Part shown: piece by piece, positions 45,717 through 54,403 of the stretch
Numbering within the stretch: position 1 is the stretch's first letter
How the letters are laid out: each line of letters starts with the position of its first letter
Source of the DNA: Meiothermus taiwanensis DSM 14542
GTDB lineage: Bacteria; Deinococcota; Deinococci; Deinococcales; Thermaceae
DNA: 64,000 nucleotides
Assembly (NCBI GenBank): GCA_000482765.1
Contig: AXWR01000005.1
Span: 1-64,000, forward strand
Reading direction: 5' to 3'
The notes under the pieces: model-generated
What the model saw: the letters and a program-made list of their open reading frames with translations, nothing else
Database searches by the model: none
What the model was told of the DNA's origin: nothing
Position numbers and translations under genes: made by a program

Positions 45717-46814
45717 ATGACGCAACTTGTCGGAACACTGATAACCCCCAACCGCTCTTATCCGGCTCGCCTGGTATTTTCTGAGCGCATCGAGGCCCTC
45801 GAGCCGCTGGAGGCCGATCGGGAGGATCCGGGGCCTTATATTTTGCCGGGTTTTATAGACCTGCACGTGCATGGGGGCGATGGGGCCGACTGCATGGATG
45901 GGGAGCAGGCCGTGCGGCGGATGGCCCGCTTTCACGCCCGGCATGGCACCACCGCCCTGCTCGCCACCACCGTCACGGCGCCGCTGGAGGAGCTCGAGGC
46001 CGCTTTGCGGGGCATCGCCGCGGTGGCGCAGAACCCCGGCCCTGGGGAGGCGCGGGTGCTGGGGGTGCATCTGGAGGGGCCGTTTATCAGCCCGGAGAGG
46101 CTGGGGGCCCAGCCGCCCTACGCCCTCCAGCCCAGCCTCGCGGCCATGCGCCGCCTGCTTTCCCTGGCCCCCGTTCGAGTGGTGACGCTGGCCCCCGAGC
46201 TGCCGGGGGCGCTCGAGCTAATCCGCTTCCTGGGCGAGCAGGGGGTGCGGGTGCAGCAGGGCCACACAGCGGCTAGCTATGCCCAGGCCCTGGCGGGTTT
46301 TGAGGCCGGGGCCCAGGGCTTCACCCACTTTTTCAACGCCATGACCCCCCTGCACCACCGCGAGCCGGGGGTGGTGGGGCTGGGCCTCGAGCGCGCCCGC
46401 TGGGCCGAGGTCATCCCCGACGGACTGCACGTGCACCCGGCGGCCCTCCGGGCCATGGTTCGAGCCATCCCCCAGACCTATGCCGTTACCGATGCGGTGG
46501 CGGCCGCCGGGATGCCCGAGGGGGCGTATCCGCTGGGCCGGCATACGGTTTACAAGAAAGGCCAGGGGGTCTTCCTGGCCGATGGCACCCTGGCCGGCAG
46601 CGCCCTCACCATGAACCAGGCCGTCCAGAACCTGGGCCGTTGGGGCTACGGCCTGCAGGACATCCTTCACCTGACCTCGAGCCGGGCCGCCCAGTACCTG
46701 GGCATGCCGCATGGACTGGAGGTGGGCAGGCCCGCCGACCTGGTGGTGCTGGACGAGCAGCTGCGGCTTGTGGAGGTGTATGTGCGAGGCCAGAAAGTGG
46801 AGGTTTCTGCATGA
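45717..46814 (+). CDS. nagA: N-acetylglucosamine-6-phosphate deacetylase
   Basis: A 365-residue amidohydrolase: metal-site LPGFIDLHVHGGDGADCMD, GVHLEGPFISPERLGA with the metal-binding Glu, VQQGHTAAS and THFFNAM for the His ligands, and AVTDAVAAAGMPEG with the catalytic Asp. It deacetylates GlcNAc-6-P to GlcN-6-P. It overlaps the SIS gene by ATGA, giving a two-step pathway after NagZ and a kinase. Confidence 0.94.
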   Translation: MTQLVGTLITPNRSYPARLVFSERIEALEPLEADREDPGPYILPGFIDLHVHGGDGADCMDGEQAVRRMARFHARHGTTALLATTVTAPLEELEAALRGIAAVAQNPGPGEARVLGVHLEGPFISPERLGAQPPYALQPSLAAMRRLLSLAPVRVVTLAPELPGALELIRFLGEQGVRVQQGHTAASYAQALAGFEAGAQGFTHFFNAMTPLHHREPGVVGLGLERARWAEVIPDGLHVHPAALRAMVRAIPQTYAVTDAVAAAGMPEGAYPLGRHTVYKKGQGVFLADGTLAGSALTMNQAVQNLGRWGYGLQDILHLTSSRAAQYLGMPHGLEVGRPADLVVLDEQLRLVEVYVRGQKVEVSA

Positions 46815-47854
46815 GAGCGGTCGAAACCAAGATGTTCCAAGAGGCTCAGCAGGCCCCCGCGGTGGTGGAGCAGGCCCTGCGAGAAAACAAGAGCGAGATG
46901 GAGCTGCTGGGCACCTTCTTGCGCCGCCATACCCCGCCCTTCGCGCTGACGGTGGCTCGAGGCAGCTCCGACCATGCCGCCCTGTACGGCAAGTATCTGA
47001 TCGAAAGCTTGCTGGGCCTGGTCTGCTCCTCGGCCATCCCCTCGGTGCACACGGTTTACGGGCAGCGCCTGGCCCTCAACCGGGCTTTGGTGATCGCCAT
47101 CTCGCAGTCGGGCCAGAGCCCGGATCTGATCGAGGTCACCCGCCAGGCCCGGCGCGATGGGGCCCTGACCCTGGCCCTGGTCAACCAGGAGCACTCCCCC
47201 CTGGCCCAGACCGCCGAGGTGGTGCTGCCGCTCTGGGCCGGCCCCGAGGAAGCGGTGGCAGCCACCAAAAGCTACCTGGCCACCCTGGCCTTGCTGACCC
47301 AGCTGGTCGCAGCCTGGGCCGAGGATAAACCCCTCAAAGAAGCCCTGGCCATGCTGCCCGAAGCCATGTACAAAGCCGCAGAGGCCAGCTGGCAGGCCGG
47401 ACTGGAGCCGCTGGTGGAAGCGGAAAACGGCCTGGTGGTGGGACGCGGTTATGCCTTTGCGGTGGCCCACGAGCTGGCCCTCAAGCTCAAGGAGACCAGC
47501 GCCTTTCACGCCGAGGCCATGTCGGGCGCAGAACTTTTGCACGGCCCGGTGGCCCTGGTGGAACCCGACTTTCCCCTGCTGGTACTGGTTCCCAAGGACA
47601 AACCCCTGCCCGGCCTGCTGAGCCTGCTGGAAAACCTGCGCGGTAAAGGCGGACACCTGTTGGTGGCCTCCTCCGAAAGCGAGGCGCTGGAACTGGCTCA
47701 TACGCCATTGCCGCTCCCCACCCGGCTTCATCCGGTGCTGGACTCCATTCTGCTGGCCCAGGCTTTCTACCCATTTGCCGCCGAACTCTCGGTGGCCCGG
47801 GGCTTTAACCCCGATGCCCCGCGCCACCTGTCCAAGGTGACCCGCACGCGCTGA
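46811..47854 (+). CDS. SIS-domain glucosamine-6-phosphate deaminase / isomerase-like (NagB-II)
   Basis: A 347-residue protein made of two SIS sugar-isomerase domains (ARGSSDHAALYGKYLIE, ALVIAISQSGQSPDLIE, ATKSYLATLALL, and a second domain from about 200: GRGYAFAVAHELALKLKETSAFHAEAMSGAELLHGP). It lacks the glutaminase domain of GlmS. Together with nagA this is best read as a NagB-II type deaminase making fructose-6-P, though an isomerase with other hexosamines is possible. Confidence 0.85.
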   Translation: MRAVETKMFQEAQQAPAVVEQALRENKSEMELLGTFLRRHTPPFALTVARGSSDHAALYGKYLIESLLGLVCSSAIPSVHTVYGQRLALNRALVIAISQSGQSPDLIEVTRQARRDGALTLALVNQEHSPLAQTAEVVLPLWAGPEEAVAATKSYLATLALLTQLVAAWAEDKPLKEALAMLPEAMYKAAEASWQAGLEPLVEAENGLVVGRGYAFAVAHELALKLKETSAFHAEAMSGAELLHGPVALVEPDFPLLVLVPKDKPLPGLLSLLENLRGKGGHLLVASSESEALELAHTPLPLPTRLHPVLDSILLAQAFYPFAAELSVARGFNPDAPRHLSKVTRTR

Positions 47855-47872
47855 GTTGGGTAGGATACAGCT

Positions 47873-48745
47873 ATGGAAATTCGCAAGATTGGTGTAGTTG
47901 GTGCAGGGCAGATGGGGGCGGGCATCGCCCAGGTGGCGGCCCAGGCGGGGTATCAGGTGGTGTTGCGCGACCTCGAGCAGACCTTCCTCGAGCGCGGCCT
48001 TGGCAGCATTCGGCGTTCCATCGGCAAGCTGCTGGAAAAAGGCAAGCTTGACCAGCAGGCCCACGACGGGGCCCTGGCCCGTATTACCACCACCACCCAG
48101 CTATCCGACCTGGCGGACTGCGACCTGGTGATCGAGGCCATTGTGGAGCACGAGCCCGCCAAGCTCGAGCTTTTCCGCGAGCTCGACGCCCTTGTCCAGC
48201 CTGCGGCCATCCTGGCCTCCAACACCTCCTCGATCCCCATCACCCGCCTGGCCTCGGCCACCCGCCGGCCGGAGCGCTTCATCGGGATGCACTTTATGAA
48301 CCCGGTGCCCCTGATGGAGCTGGTGGAGGTCATCCGGGGCTACCTGACCGACGAGGCCACCACCCAGACCGTGCTGCAGGTGGCCCGCCGGATGGGCAAG
48401 ACCCCGGTGGAGGTCAACGACTACCCCGGTTTCGTCTCCAACCGCATCCTGCTGCCCATGCTCAACGAGGCCATCCAGTGCGTGATGGAGGGGGTGGCTA
48501 CGCCGGAGGCCATTGACCAGGTGATGAAGCTGGGCATGAACCACCCCATGGGCCCCCTCACCTTAGCCGACTTCATCGGCCTGGACACCTGTTTATCCAT
48601 TATGGAGGTGCTGCACCGGGGGCTGGGTGACGACAAATACCGGCCCTCGCCCCTGCTGCGCAAGATGGTGCAGGCCGGGCTCCTGGGCCGCAAGAGCGGG
48701 CGGGGTTTCTACCGCTACGACGAAAAGGGCAACAAAATCGGATGA
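47873..48745 (+). CDS. 3-hydroxybutyryl-CoA dehydrogenase
   Basis: A 290-residue 3-hydroxyacyl-CoA dehydrogenase: NAD motif [43 protein letters not shown], the catalytic [15 protein letters not shown], and [16 protein letters not shown]. It oxidises 3-hydroxyacyl-CoA in fatty acid or butyryl-CoA metabolism. TAGGAT (47861-47866) 6 bases before the ATG implies a leaderless transcript. It overlaps the next gene by ATGA. Confidence 0.94.
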   Translation: MEIRKIGVVGAGQMGAGIAQVAAQAGYQVVLRDLEQTFLERGLGSIRRSIGKLLEKGKLDQQAHDGALARITTTTQLSDLADCDLVIEAIVEHEPAKLELFRELDALVQPAAILASNTSSIPITRLASATRRPERFIGMHFMNPVPLMELVEVIRGYLTDEATTQTVLQVARRMGKTPVEVNDYPGFVSNRILLPMLNEAIQCVMEGVATPEAIDQVMKLGMNHPMGPLTLADFIGLDTCLSIMEVLHRGLGDDKYRPSPLLRKMVQAGLLGRKSGRGFYRYDEKGNKIG

Positions 48746-49368
48746 ACCGGCTGGATCACCTGGTGCTGGCCGCCCAGACCCTGCAAGAGGGGGTGGAGTA
48801 CGTCCAGGACACCCTGGAGGTGGTGCTCCCACCGGCGGGGGGCCAGCACCCCTTGATGGGCACACACAACCGCTTGCTGAACCTGGGGGGCGGCGTTTAT
48901 CTGGAGATCATCGCCGTTGATGCCCAGGCCCCGGCGCCAAGCCGCCCGCGCTGGTTCGAGCTGGATCGCTTCGCGGGGCCGCCGCGCCTTTTGACCTGGG
49001 TGGCCCGCAGCGAGGCCCTCGAGCGCTACGCGGCGCTGGGGCTGGGCCCGGTGACCAAGGCCAGCCGGGGCGACCTCGAGTGGCTCATCACCCTCCCCGA
49101 GGACGGGCGCCTGCACTGGGGTGGGGTGGTGCCCTACCTGATCCAGTGGGGCCAGCGCCACCCCACCGATACCCTGCCGGACGCAGGCTGCCGCCTGCTG
49201 GCATGGGGGCTGCACCACCCCCAGCCCGGGGCCGTGGCCCCGGTGCTGCGACAACTGGGCCTCGAGCCTCCCCTGGAGGTGGCCCCCCAGCCGGGGCTCT
49301 GGGCCCTCATCCAGACCCCCGCCGGACGCAAGGTGCTGTCTAGCCAGGCTGGGGGCTCTGCCGAATGA
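48742..49368 (+). CDS. VOC/glyoxalase-like domain protein
   Basis: A 208-residue protein with a glyoxalase-3-like fold: [59 protein letters not shown], where the His of LDHLV and Glu of YLEII are typical metal ligands. The substrate is unknown. It overlaps the dehydrogenase gene by ATGA and the opposite-strand ParB-like gene by 29 bases. Confidence 0.85.
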   Translation: MNRLDHLVLAAQTLQEGVEYVQDTLEVVLPPAGGQHPLMGTHNRLLNLGGGVYLEIIAVDAQAPAPSRPRWFELDRFAGPPRLLTWVARSEALERYAALGLGPVTKASRGDLEWLITLPEDGRLHWGGVVPYLIQWGQRHPTDTLPDAGCRLLAWGLHHPQPGAVAPVLRQLGLEPPLEVAPQPGLWALIQTPAGRKVLSSQAGGSAE

Positions 49369-50248
49369 AAAACCGGCCCAGCCAGTCCAGGAATCGGCTG
49401 ATGGGGCCTTTCTGCACGCTGCGCTGTACCGAAAGGGCCGCCTCTTCGGGGCCCACATCGTGCCCGATGGCCTGGGACAAGAAGTAGCGGTGGTCGGAGA
49501 TCCATAGGTACAGGTCGGCCTCGGTGCGGCCCGGAAAGTTTTTCAAAACGCCGTTCTCGCGAATCTCCAGAATGGTGGGCAGGTAGAGGTTGTCGTACCA
49601 GTCGACAACCGCCTCTTCCCAGCTAATCGAACGCTTCTGGTCGAGGCCCATGAAATACTGATGGGTGCGGATGTGATCGAGCAGCACGTCGTAGCGGCCG
49701 GGCCGGCTGAACAGGATGGGTTCGTGGTTGGGGCGCAGCTCGGGCAGCCGGGTCTGCTCCAGAAACGCGGCGTACTCCCCTTTGAGAATCACATCCTTGA
49801 TGGTGTCGTGGGGCTCGAGGTCTACCGGTACCTCGAGCTCGATCACGTAGGCGTCTATGTAGTGCTGGCCCTGGGCTTTGGCTAAAGCGGTGCGGTGGTT
49901 GCCGTCTTTTACGAAGTAGGCATCGCCAACCTTGTAAACGTGAATAGGGGGAAACTCCACACCCTCGAGCTGGGCTTGCCGGAGCTTGGTCCAGCGATCT
50001 AGGGTGAAGGGTTCTTTGGGCATGAACTCGGCGTCGAAATCGCCATAGCGATCCACCGAGCCGATAATTTTATCCACCTCTATGGTTTGTAGTCCTTTGT
50101 ACGACTCACCCCGGGGGCGCAGACTGGAAACCGCGCTGTAGGGCAGCAGATCGTTGGGCTGGCCGCGCAGGCGGCGCAGAATATCGTGAACCAATACACG
50201 GCGTGACAACGCCTCGGCTTCTATCTGGGCTTGACGCTCTGAATCCAT
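49340..50248 (-). CDS. ParB-like/DUF4032-type protein
   Basis: A 302-residue protein with a ParB/sulfiredoxin-like core (EVDKIIGSVDRYGDFDAEFMPKE..VYKVGDAYFVKDGNHRTALAKAQGQHYIDAYVIEL; GNHR matches the GxxR nucleotide-binding motif). It has a C-terminal region resembling DUF4032 (HIRTHQYFMGLDQKRSISWEEAVVDWYDNLYLPTI). ParB-fold proteins bind or hydrolyse nucleotides; this one has no partner ParA and is not a partition protein on present evidence. Confidence 0.75.
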   Translation of the reverse strand: MDSERQAQIEAEALSRRVLVHDILRRLRGQPNDLLPYSAVSSLRPRGESYKGLQTIEVDKIIGSVDRYGDFDAEFMPKEPFTLDRWTKLRQAQLEGVEFPPIHVYKVGDAYFVKDGNHRTALAKAQGQHYIDAYVIELEVPVDLEPHDTIKDVILKGEYAAFLEQTRLPELRPNHEPILFSRPGRYDVLLDHIRTHQYFMGLDQKRSISWEEAVVDWYDNLYLPTILEIRENGVLKNFPGRTEADLYLWISDHRYFLSQAIGHDVGPEEAALSVQRSVQKGPISRFLDWLGRFFIRQSPQPG

Positions 50249-50483
50249 GGCTTCACCCTAATGCGCTCCGAGAGGTGTGAATGGCCGGTTTATCGCTGGC
50301 AGTCCGGCGAAGGGCTGTGCTGTGGTGGATTGAGGTTGAAGCGCCTTATCCAACCCCTTTTGAGTATAACCCAATACCCCATCTCCCCGGATGCCTATGT
50401 CTTAATCGAGATGCTGTAGAAAATCGGCGCGGCCACCCGTCCCTGGGAGCGGGTGGCCTGGGTTACAATCCTGGACAGAAGCC
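50249..50483. other. Intergenic region with a GC hairpin
   Basis: Contains GGCCACCCG (50431-50439) paired with CGGGTGGCC (50450-50458), 25 bases beyond the stop of the minus-strand crp gene, possibly its terminator although no clear T-run follows. No credible gene is seen; a 68-codon frame lacks a ribosome site. Confidence 0.4.
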
Positions 50484-51092
50484 CTAGGCCGCCTCTTTGG
50501 ATAGCCGCTCGAGGCCGCTGGGGTTCTCCAGCACCAGCTTGCCGTAGCCGGAGCGGATGTAGCCCTCGCGGGTCAGCTCGCCGATGACTTTGGTCACAGT
50601 CTCGCGCACCGAACCCACCGCCGAGGCAATCTCGTCGTGGGTGGCCCGCACCCCAATCCGGCCGTTTTTCTCCATAAAGGCCACCGGCGTGCGGGATAGC
50701 TCGAGCAGGGTGGCCGCGATGCGGTTCTTAAGGCGCTGGCCGGAGATGCGTTGAATAGTCTGGTAGGTCTGGCTAAGGGCCCGCACCAGGCCCTGTACCA
50801 GCTCGTGCATCTCCTGCGCAGAAAGCTGCCCGGGTGCCAGGGCATCGATTTTGGTTTCGGTCACAGCCTCGGCGAAGTAGGTGCGCTCGGCGCCGGAGAT
50901 GACCTCTTCGCCAAAATACTCACCGGGGCGCACGAAACGTAACGTCAGGGCGTTGCCCTCATCGTCCACGCTCTGGAGCCGTACCAGACCTTCCCGTACC
51001 CGGTAGAGCTGATCCTTGGGGCTGGGCTCGCCCGGATAGAGGATGATCTCGCCAGGATCGAAGGTTAGGGTATCAAGGATGCTGGTTTGCAT
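50484..51092 (-). CDS. CRP/FNR-family activator, SdrP-like
   Basis: A 202-residue regulator: N-terminal beta-roll sensor (FDPGEIILYPGEPSPKDQLYRVREGLVRLQSVDDEGNALTLRFVRPGEYFGEEVISG), intact dimerisation helix, and winged helix (RATHDEIASAVGSVRETVTKVIGELTREGYIRSGYGKLVLENPSGLERL). Length and sequence match Thermus SdrP, which activates oxidative and nutrient stress genes without needing cAMP. The Arg of the cAMP phosphate site is absent. Start ATG 51092 has GAGGAG 10 bases ahead. It is the only intact CRP paralogue in the window. Confidence 0.92.
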   Translation of the reverse strand: MQTSILDTLTFDPGEIILYPGEPSPKDQLYRVREGLVRLQSVDDEGNALTLRFVRPGEYFGEEVISGAERTYFAEAVTETKIDALAPGQLSAQEMHELVQGLVRALSQTYQTIQRISGQRLKNRIAATLLELSRTPVAFMEKNGRIGVRATHDEIASAVGSVRETVTKVIGELTREGYIRSGYGKLVLENPSGLERLSKEAA

Positions 51093-51258
51093 GGCTTCAT
51101 CACTCCTCAAAACCGAATATAGCAGGCCGGGGTTATTTTGTAAACAATCATGTTGATTTATTTGAGGTGAGTGAGATTACATATTTTGGAAAAATGCGCA
51201 ATACCGGCCTGCTACCCTGCTATACGCAGGGGCTCAGGGGCCTGGATGTGGGCGGGCT

Positions 51259-52167
51259 TTACCACCAGCCCCGGCGTTTCATCCAGAACGCCAGACTGCC
51301 GCCGATCAGCAACAGTCCGCTCCAGAAGTAGATTCTTCCTGCGGGCCAATGGTACTCGGTAAAGGCCTCGAAGTTGGTGCCGTAGATGCCGGCCCACAGG
51401 GTCATGGGCAGGAACAGCACCGAGATGACCGTCAGGGCCTGAACCACCCGGTTGAGCCGATTGTTCTGGGCCGAGAGGTACACCTCCAGCACGTTGGATA
51501 GCTCGTCTCGAGCGGCATCCAGCCCCTCGTATACCCGACCCATGCGGTCGGTGAGGTCGCGGAATAGGTAGGCCTCACCGCCCAGGAGGGGGAGGCGTTC
51601 CAGGTGCAGCAAGGCCTCGCGGGCCTGGGAAACTAGGCGGCGGGTGCGCAGCACCTCGCGGCGGGCGGAAAACACCCGGCGGGGGATCTCGGGGGTGTTG
51701 TCGCCATTCAGGGCCAGCTCTTCCAGGTCTTCGACCCGGTCGGTGAGGGCATCGGTGTACTCGAAAAAAGTTTGCACGCCCTGGTCGAGCAGGCGCTGCC
51801 ACAAGCGCAGGCACGAACCCCCACGGAAGCTGTTCCAGATTTGCTCGAGGTAGTCTACCGGCTCGTTGCGGTAGGTGAGCAGCACCTGGGCCTCGGGGAA
51901 ATAGAAGTACGAGACCCGCTCGGTGCGGCTGTGGGCGTTGTGGGGGGACTCGAGGGTACGAAAGATCAGGAAAAGGTGCTTGGGGTACTCCTCGAAGCGG
52001 CTCCAGTGTCCGATCTCCTGGGCGTCGGCTAGGGCCAGGGGGTTGAGGGGGTACTGCTTCCCGATGAGCGCTAGTTCCTCGGGCGTGGGGGTTTCGACAT
52101 CCACCCAGACCTGGGTTTCTAGCAGGCCGCAAGGGGCCCCGTCGGAGAGTTGCTTGGCCCGAACCAT
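51259..52167 (-). CDS. CorA-family divalent cation channel with GTN motif
   Basis: A 302-residue CorA-type protein: cytosolic alpha/beta N-terminal domain, long stalk helix (LSNVLEVYLSAQNNRLNRVVQALTVISVLFLPMTLWAGI), and two C-terminal membrane helices ending in the basic MKRRGWW. The signature between them is YGTNF (262-266), not the canonical YGMNF selectivity motif of Mg2+ channels. It may still carry Mg2+ or another divalent ion, and could be an exporter-type homologue. Monocistronic. Confidence 0.9.
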   Translation of the reverse strand: MVRAKQLSDGAPCGLLETQVWVDVETPTPEELALIGKQYPLNPLALADAQEIGHWSRFEEYPKHLFLIFRTLESPHNAHSRTERVSYFYFPEAQVLLTYRNEPVDYLEQIWNSFRGGSCLRLWQRLLDQGVQTFFEYTDALTDRVEDLEELALNGDNTPEIPRRVFSARREVLRTRRLVSQAREALLHLERLPLLGGEAYLFRDLTDRMGRVYEGLDAARDELSNVLEVYLSAQNNRLNRVVQALTVISVLFLPMTLWAGIYGTNFEAFTEYHWPAGRIYFWSGLLLIGGSLAFWMKRRGWW

Positions 52168-52225
52168 GGCCTATAGCTTATCGCGTTTCACAATTGCCTG
52201 CCCCACGCTGGCAGGCAGTTTATCC

Positions 52226-52269
52226 AGTACAGCAAAATACGCTGTACGATGACTTTTGAATCTGGTATT
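52226..52269. repeat. Dispersed modular intergenic repeat, copy 3 (short)
   Basis: The inverted repeat GTACAGC-AAAATAC-GCTGTAC (52227-52247) contains the block AGCAAAATACGCTGTAC shared with copy 2, and TTTTGAATCTGGTATT (52254-52269) matches the right end of copies 1 and 2 with one difference. The central blocks are missing, as if by internal deletion. It lies upstream of the CorA gene. Confidence 0.65.
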
Positions 52270-52321
52270 GGCAATACGTGCGTCATCACGGGCTAGGCAG
52301 CGACAACGAGCCATCCAGGCA

Positions 52322-52388
52322 AAACCGTCCTCGACCCTTCTTGGGTAGGGGAAAGCCTTCCAGCCCTGACCGCGCCCAGGACGGTTTC
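52322..52388. ncRNA. Possible structured RNA or long-stem hairpin
   Basis: AAACCGTCCT (52322-52331) pairs with AGGACGGTTT (52379-52388) across 47 bases that contain further short complementarities (GGGTAGGGG, CCTTCCAGCCC). It lies in a 392-base gap (52168-52559) between divergent genes that otherwise holds only repeat copy 3 and the leaderless promoter of the PIG-L gene. No known RNA family recognised. Confidence 0.3.
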
Positions 52389-52559
52389 GTCAGCTGCAAA
52401 ATCTGATGTGGAAGGTCAGTTTGCCAGGCTGCCGATTGCAGGTAAGGGGTCTTGGTTGCGATATGGAGGCCTCGAGAACCTGAAGTTGGGGGCTTTTTAC
52501 CGCTGAAGCTGGGGCTAAGCGCCGAGGCTGGTGCGGGTAACCGGTTAGACTAAGCCCGT

Positions 52560-53339
52560 ATGCGCCTACTTGCCATCTTCGCCCACCCCGACGACGAGTC
52601 GTTTTTCTGCGCCGGAACCTTAGCCAAGTATGCGGCTTTGGGGCACGAAGTGTACCTGATCTGCGCCACGCGCGGGGAGCAGGGCCGGATCCGGCATCCG
52701 GCCCTCGATGCCTCGCTTTATCCCAAGGGTGAGGCTTTGGGTAAGCTGCGCGAAAAGGAGCTCGAGGCCGCCTGCGCCATTCTGGGCCTGCGCCCACCCA
52801 TCTTTCTGGGCTACCAGGACTCGGGGTATCCGCTCGAGGTCGCCTTAGCCAACCCCAGGGGCTTCATGCACCAGGACTTGCAGCAGATTGAGGATGTCCT
52901 GCTGGGGTACATGGCCCAGCTAAAGCCCCAGGTGGTCATCGGGTTCGACCCGCAGGGCTACTACGGCCATGCCGACCACATCCACCTGCACCGGGCCACC
53001 CTGGGGGCCTTCTGGCGGGCCGGCAATGTGATGCCCGAACCGCCCAAGCGGCTTTTCTTTCCGGTACGCACCCAGGAGCGGGTGGCCCAGACCAAGTTCG
53101 ACCCCGCGCGCTATGGGGTCTCGCCCTGCTCGGTGGCGGTGCGGGTGGACGTGCGCCCCTTAGCCCCGACCATCCGGGCGGCGGTGCTGGCCCATGCTTC
53201 GCAGGCCGGGCCTGAGGAGAACTTTGCCCAGGTGCTCCTGGACTGGCCGGGCCTGCTGGAAGAGGAGACCTTCGTGCTGGGCGGGCTGCGGGGTTCTTTT
53301 CCGGCCATGCCGGTGAACGATTTGCTGGCCGGGTTTTAA
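52560..53339 (+). CDS. PIG-L/LmbE-family deacetylase
   Basis: A 259-residue zinc deacetylase. The metal motif AHPDDE (IFAHPDDESFFCAG) and the distal GHADHIHLHRAT histidine are present. The family removes acetyl from GlcNAc adducts, for example BshB of bacillithiol synthesis; that role is possible here but not shown. TAGACT (52546-52551) 8 bases before the ATG indicates a leaderless message. Confidence 0.9.
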   Translation: MRLLAIFAHPDDESFFCAGTLAKYAALGHEVYLICATRGEQGRIRHPALDASLYPKGEALGKLREKELEAACAILGLRPPIFLGYQDSGYPLEVALANPRGFMHQDLQQIEDVLLGYMAQLKPQVVIGFDPQGYYGHADHIHLHRATLGAFWRAGNVMPEPPKRLFFPVRTQERVAQTKFDPARYGVSPCSVAVRVDVRPLAPTIRAAVLAHASQAGPEENFAQVLLDWPGLLEEETFVLGGLRGSFPAMPVNDLLAGF

Positions 53340-53360
53340 CTGGCGCAGTCCACAGCAAGA

Positions 53361-53792
53361 TTACCGGCCGAATACTACCTCGGCCTTGATCTGGACGTTG
53401 AGCGCCCTGGCAATTTCGATGAGCCGCTCGAGACTGGCCGAGGCATAGTGTGTGGCTTCATAACGCTGAATCTGTTGCTTTTTGAGCTTCAATCGTTTTG
53501 CAAGCTGCTCCTGGGTAAGGCCCGCTGCGATCCGCGCCTTGATGAGGGCTTCAGGTAAATCTTCCAAGGAAGATACCTGGACGGAGCGAACTTCTCGACG
53601 GCGGAGGGCCTCGTACTGGGCCATCTGTTCACGCAAGTCTTCAATCTGGCTTTGCAGCGCCTCGAGCCGGGCCTGCCGCAGCTTAGGATGCTCGTTTCCT
53701 AAGGGTGCACGTTGCAGCTGCTCCAGGCTTTGCTCGAAGCGCCTGAGCCAGGCCCCGCTGATTCTGTACTCGCGCTCGTTCTCGATCCTCAT
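53361..53792 (-). CDS. XRE-family regulator, probable antitoxin
   Basis: A 143-residue protein: a coiled-coil N-terminal part (LEALQSQIEDLREQMAQYEAL) and a C-terminal Cro/XRE helix-turn-helix (LIKARIAAGLTQEQLAKRLKLKKQQIQRYEATHYASASLERLIEIARAL). It overlaps the upstream nucleotidyltransferase-like gene by ATGA. The pairing and the palindrome upstream of the operon suggest it represses its own operon and neutralises its partner. Confidence 0.82.
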   Translation of the reverse strand: MRIENEREYRISGAWLRRFEQSLEQLQRAPLGNEHPKLRQARLEALQSQIEDLREQMAQYEALRRREVRSVQVSSLEDLPEALIKARIAAGLTQEQLAKRLKLKKQQIQRYEATHYASASLERLIEIARALNVQIKAEVVFGR

Positions 53793-54229
53793 GGAAACCC
53801 CTTTCCCAAATCAATGGCCACAATGCCCTTGCGGCTGCCGTTCCTATCCGACTGAAAAAAATCGAGAAAGGGCGTACCATCCCCTTTGGCATCCGCACTG
53901 GCCGGGAAAAACTCCCCACCGTACTTGGCTTTTTGAGCAGCGCGACGGTTGGAGAAGTCGAGCAGAACAGGATCTAGTTTATTGAAATCTACACCGCTCG
54001 GTTCCCAGCAGGCGTCAAAATCGGCGGGTTGGTCTTTGGTCGTTACAAAACTTCCATTCAGATACACTCTTTTGCAGCCAGCTTGTTGGAGGTTCAAAAG
54101 CGCCATTCTTAGACCCCCAAGAAGCGCTCTGCGGTGCTCGTTCCAGCCAAACTTAAGTTCTACTTCTTGCCAAGTTGCCAAGTGGATACCCGGAGGAAGA
54201 CTCCCTCCTTTGTTGAAGTCCGGAATCAT
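53789..54229 (-). CDS. Nucleotidyltransferase-fold protein (DUF6932-like), candidate toxin
   Basis: A 146-residue protein. VYLNGSFVTTKDQPADFDACWE holds the Gly-Ser (59-60) and DxD (Asp70, Asp72) of a minimal nucleotidyltransferase active site. The C-terminal part (YGGEFFPASADAKGDGTPFLDFFQSDRNGSRKGIVAIDL) matches a small phage- and island-associated family I know as DUF6932. AAAAGGAG precedes the ATG. Base composition is AT-richer than the neighbours, suggesting acquisition. The function may be transfer of a nucleotide to a target protein or tRNA, as in other NTase toxins; this is inference. Confidence 0.78.
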   Translation of the reverse strand: MIPDFNKGGSLPPGIHLATWQEVELKFGWNEHRRALLGGLRMALLNLQQAGCKRVYLNGSFVTTKDQPADFDACWEPSGVDFNKLDPVLLDFSNRRAAQKAKYGGEFFPASADAKGDGTPFLDFFQSDRNGSRKGIVAIDLGKGFP

Positions 54230-54309
54230 AGATCTCCTTTTCCGGCTTGTGGGTTTTCACTTGGTTCTCTTGGTCTGACTTTTTTTGGTTCACTCAACCC
54301 AAAAAGCCT

Positions 54310-54331
54310 AAGACAACAGTAACATTGTCTT
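54310..54331. promoter_or_regulatory. Operator-like palindrome upstream of the NTase/XRE operon
   Basis: AAGACAA-N8-TTGTCTT, perfect 7-bp arms. On the minus strand it overlaps a promoter TTGATT-N17-TACTGT, which places it well for repression of the NTase/XRE operon by the XRE protein. Confidence 0.6.
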
Positions 54332-54403
54332 TGTAAAAAATCAATGCACGCTAGGAATTTGGCGCTGCGAGTGCTAACCTCAGACTTCGGTTGCCTGCCT
54401 GCC

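Noticed and set aside
45430-45720. Short frames and a possible riboswitch between nagZ and nagA
   Set aside because: No ribosome site for the frames, and none of the conserved cores of cobalamin, glmS, TPP or T-box RNAs could be recognised.
49340-50248. Chromosome partition protein ParB
   Set aside because: Only the ParB-like nucleotide-binding core is shared; there is no helix-turn-helix, no parS-like site and no parA neighbour.
50281-50487. A 68-codon frame between the ParB-like and SdrP-like genes
   Set aside because: No ribosome site or promoter and a composition unlike coding sequence; it contains the GC hairpin.
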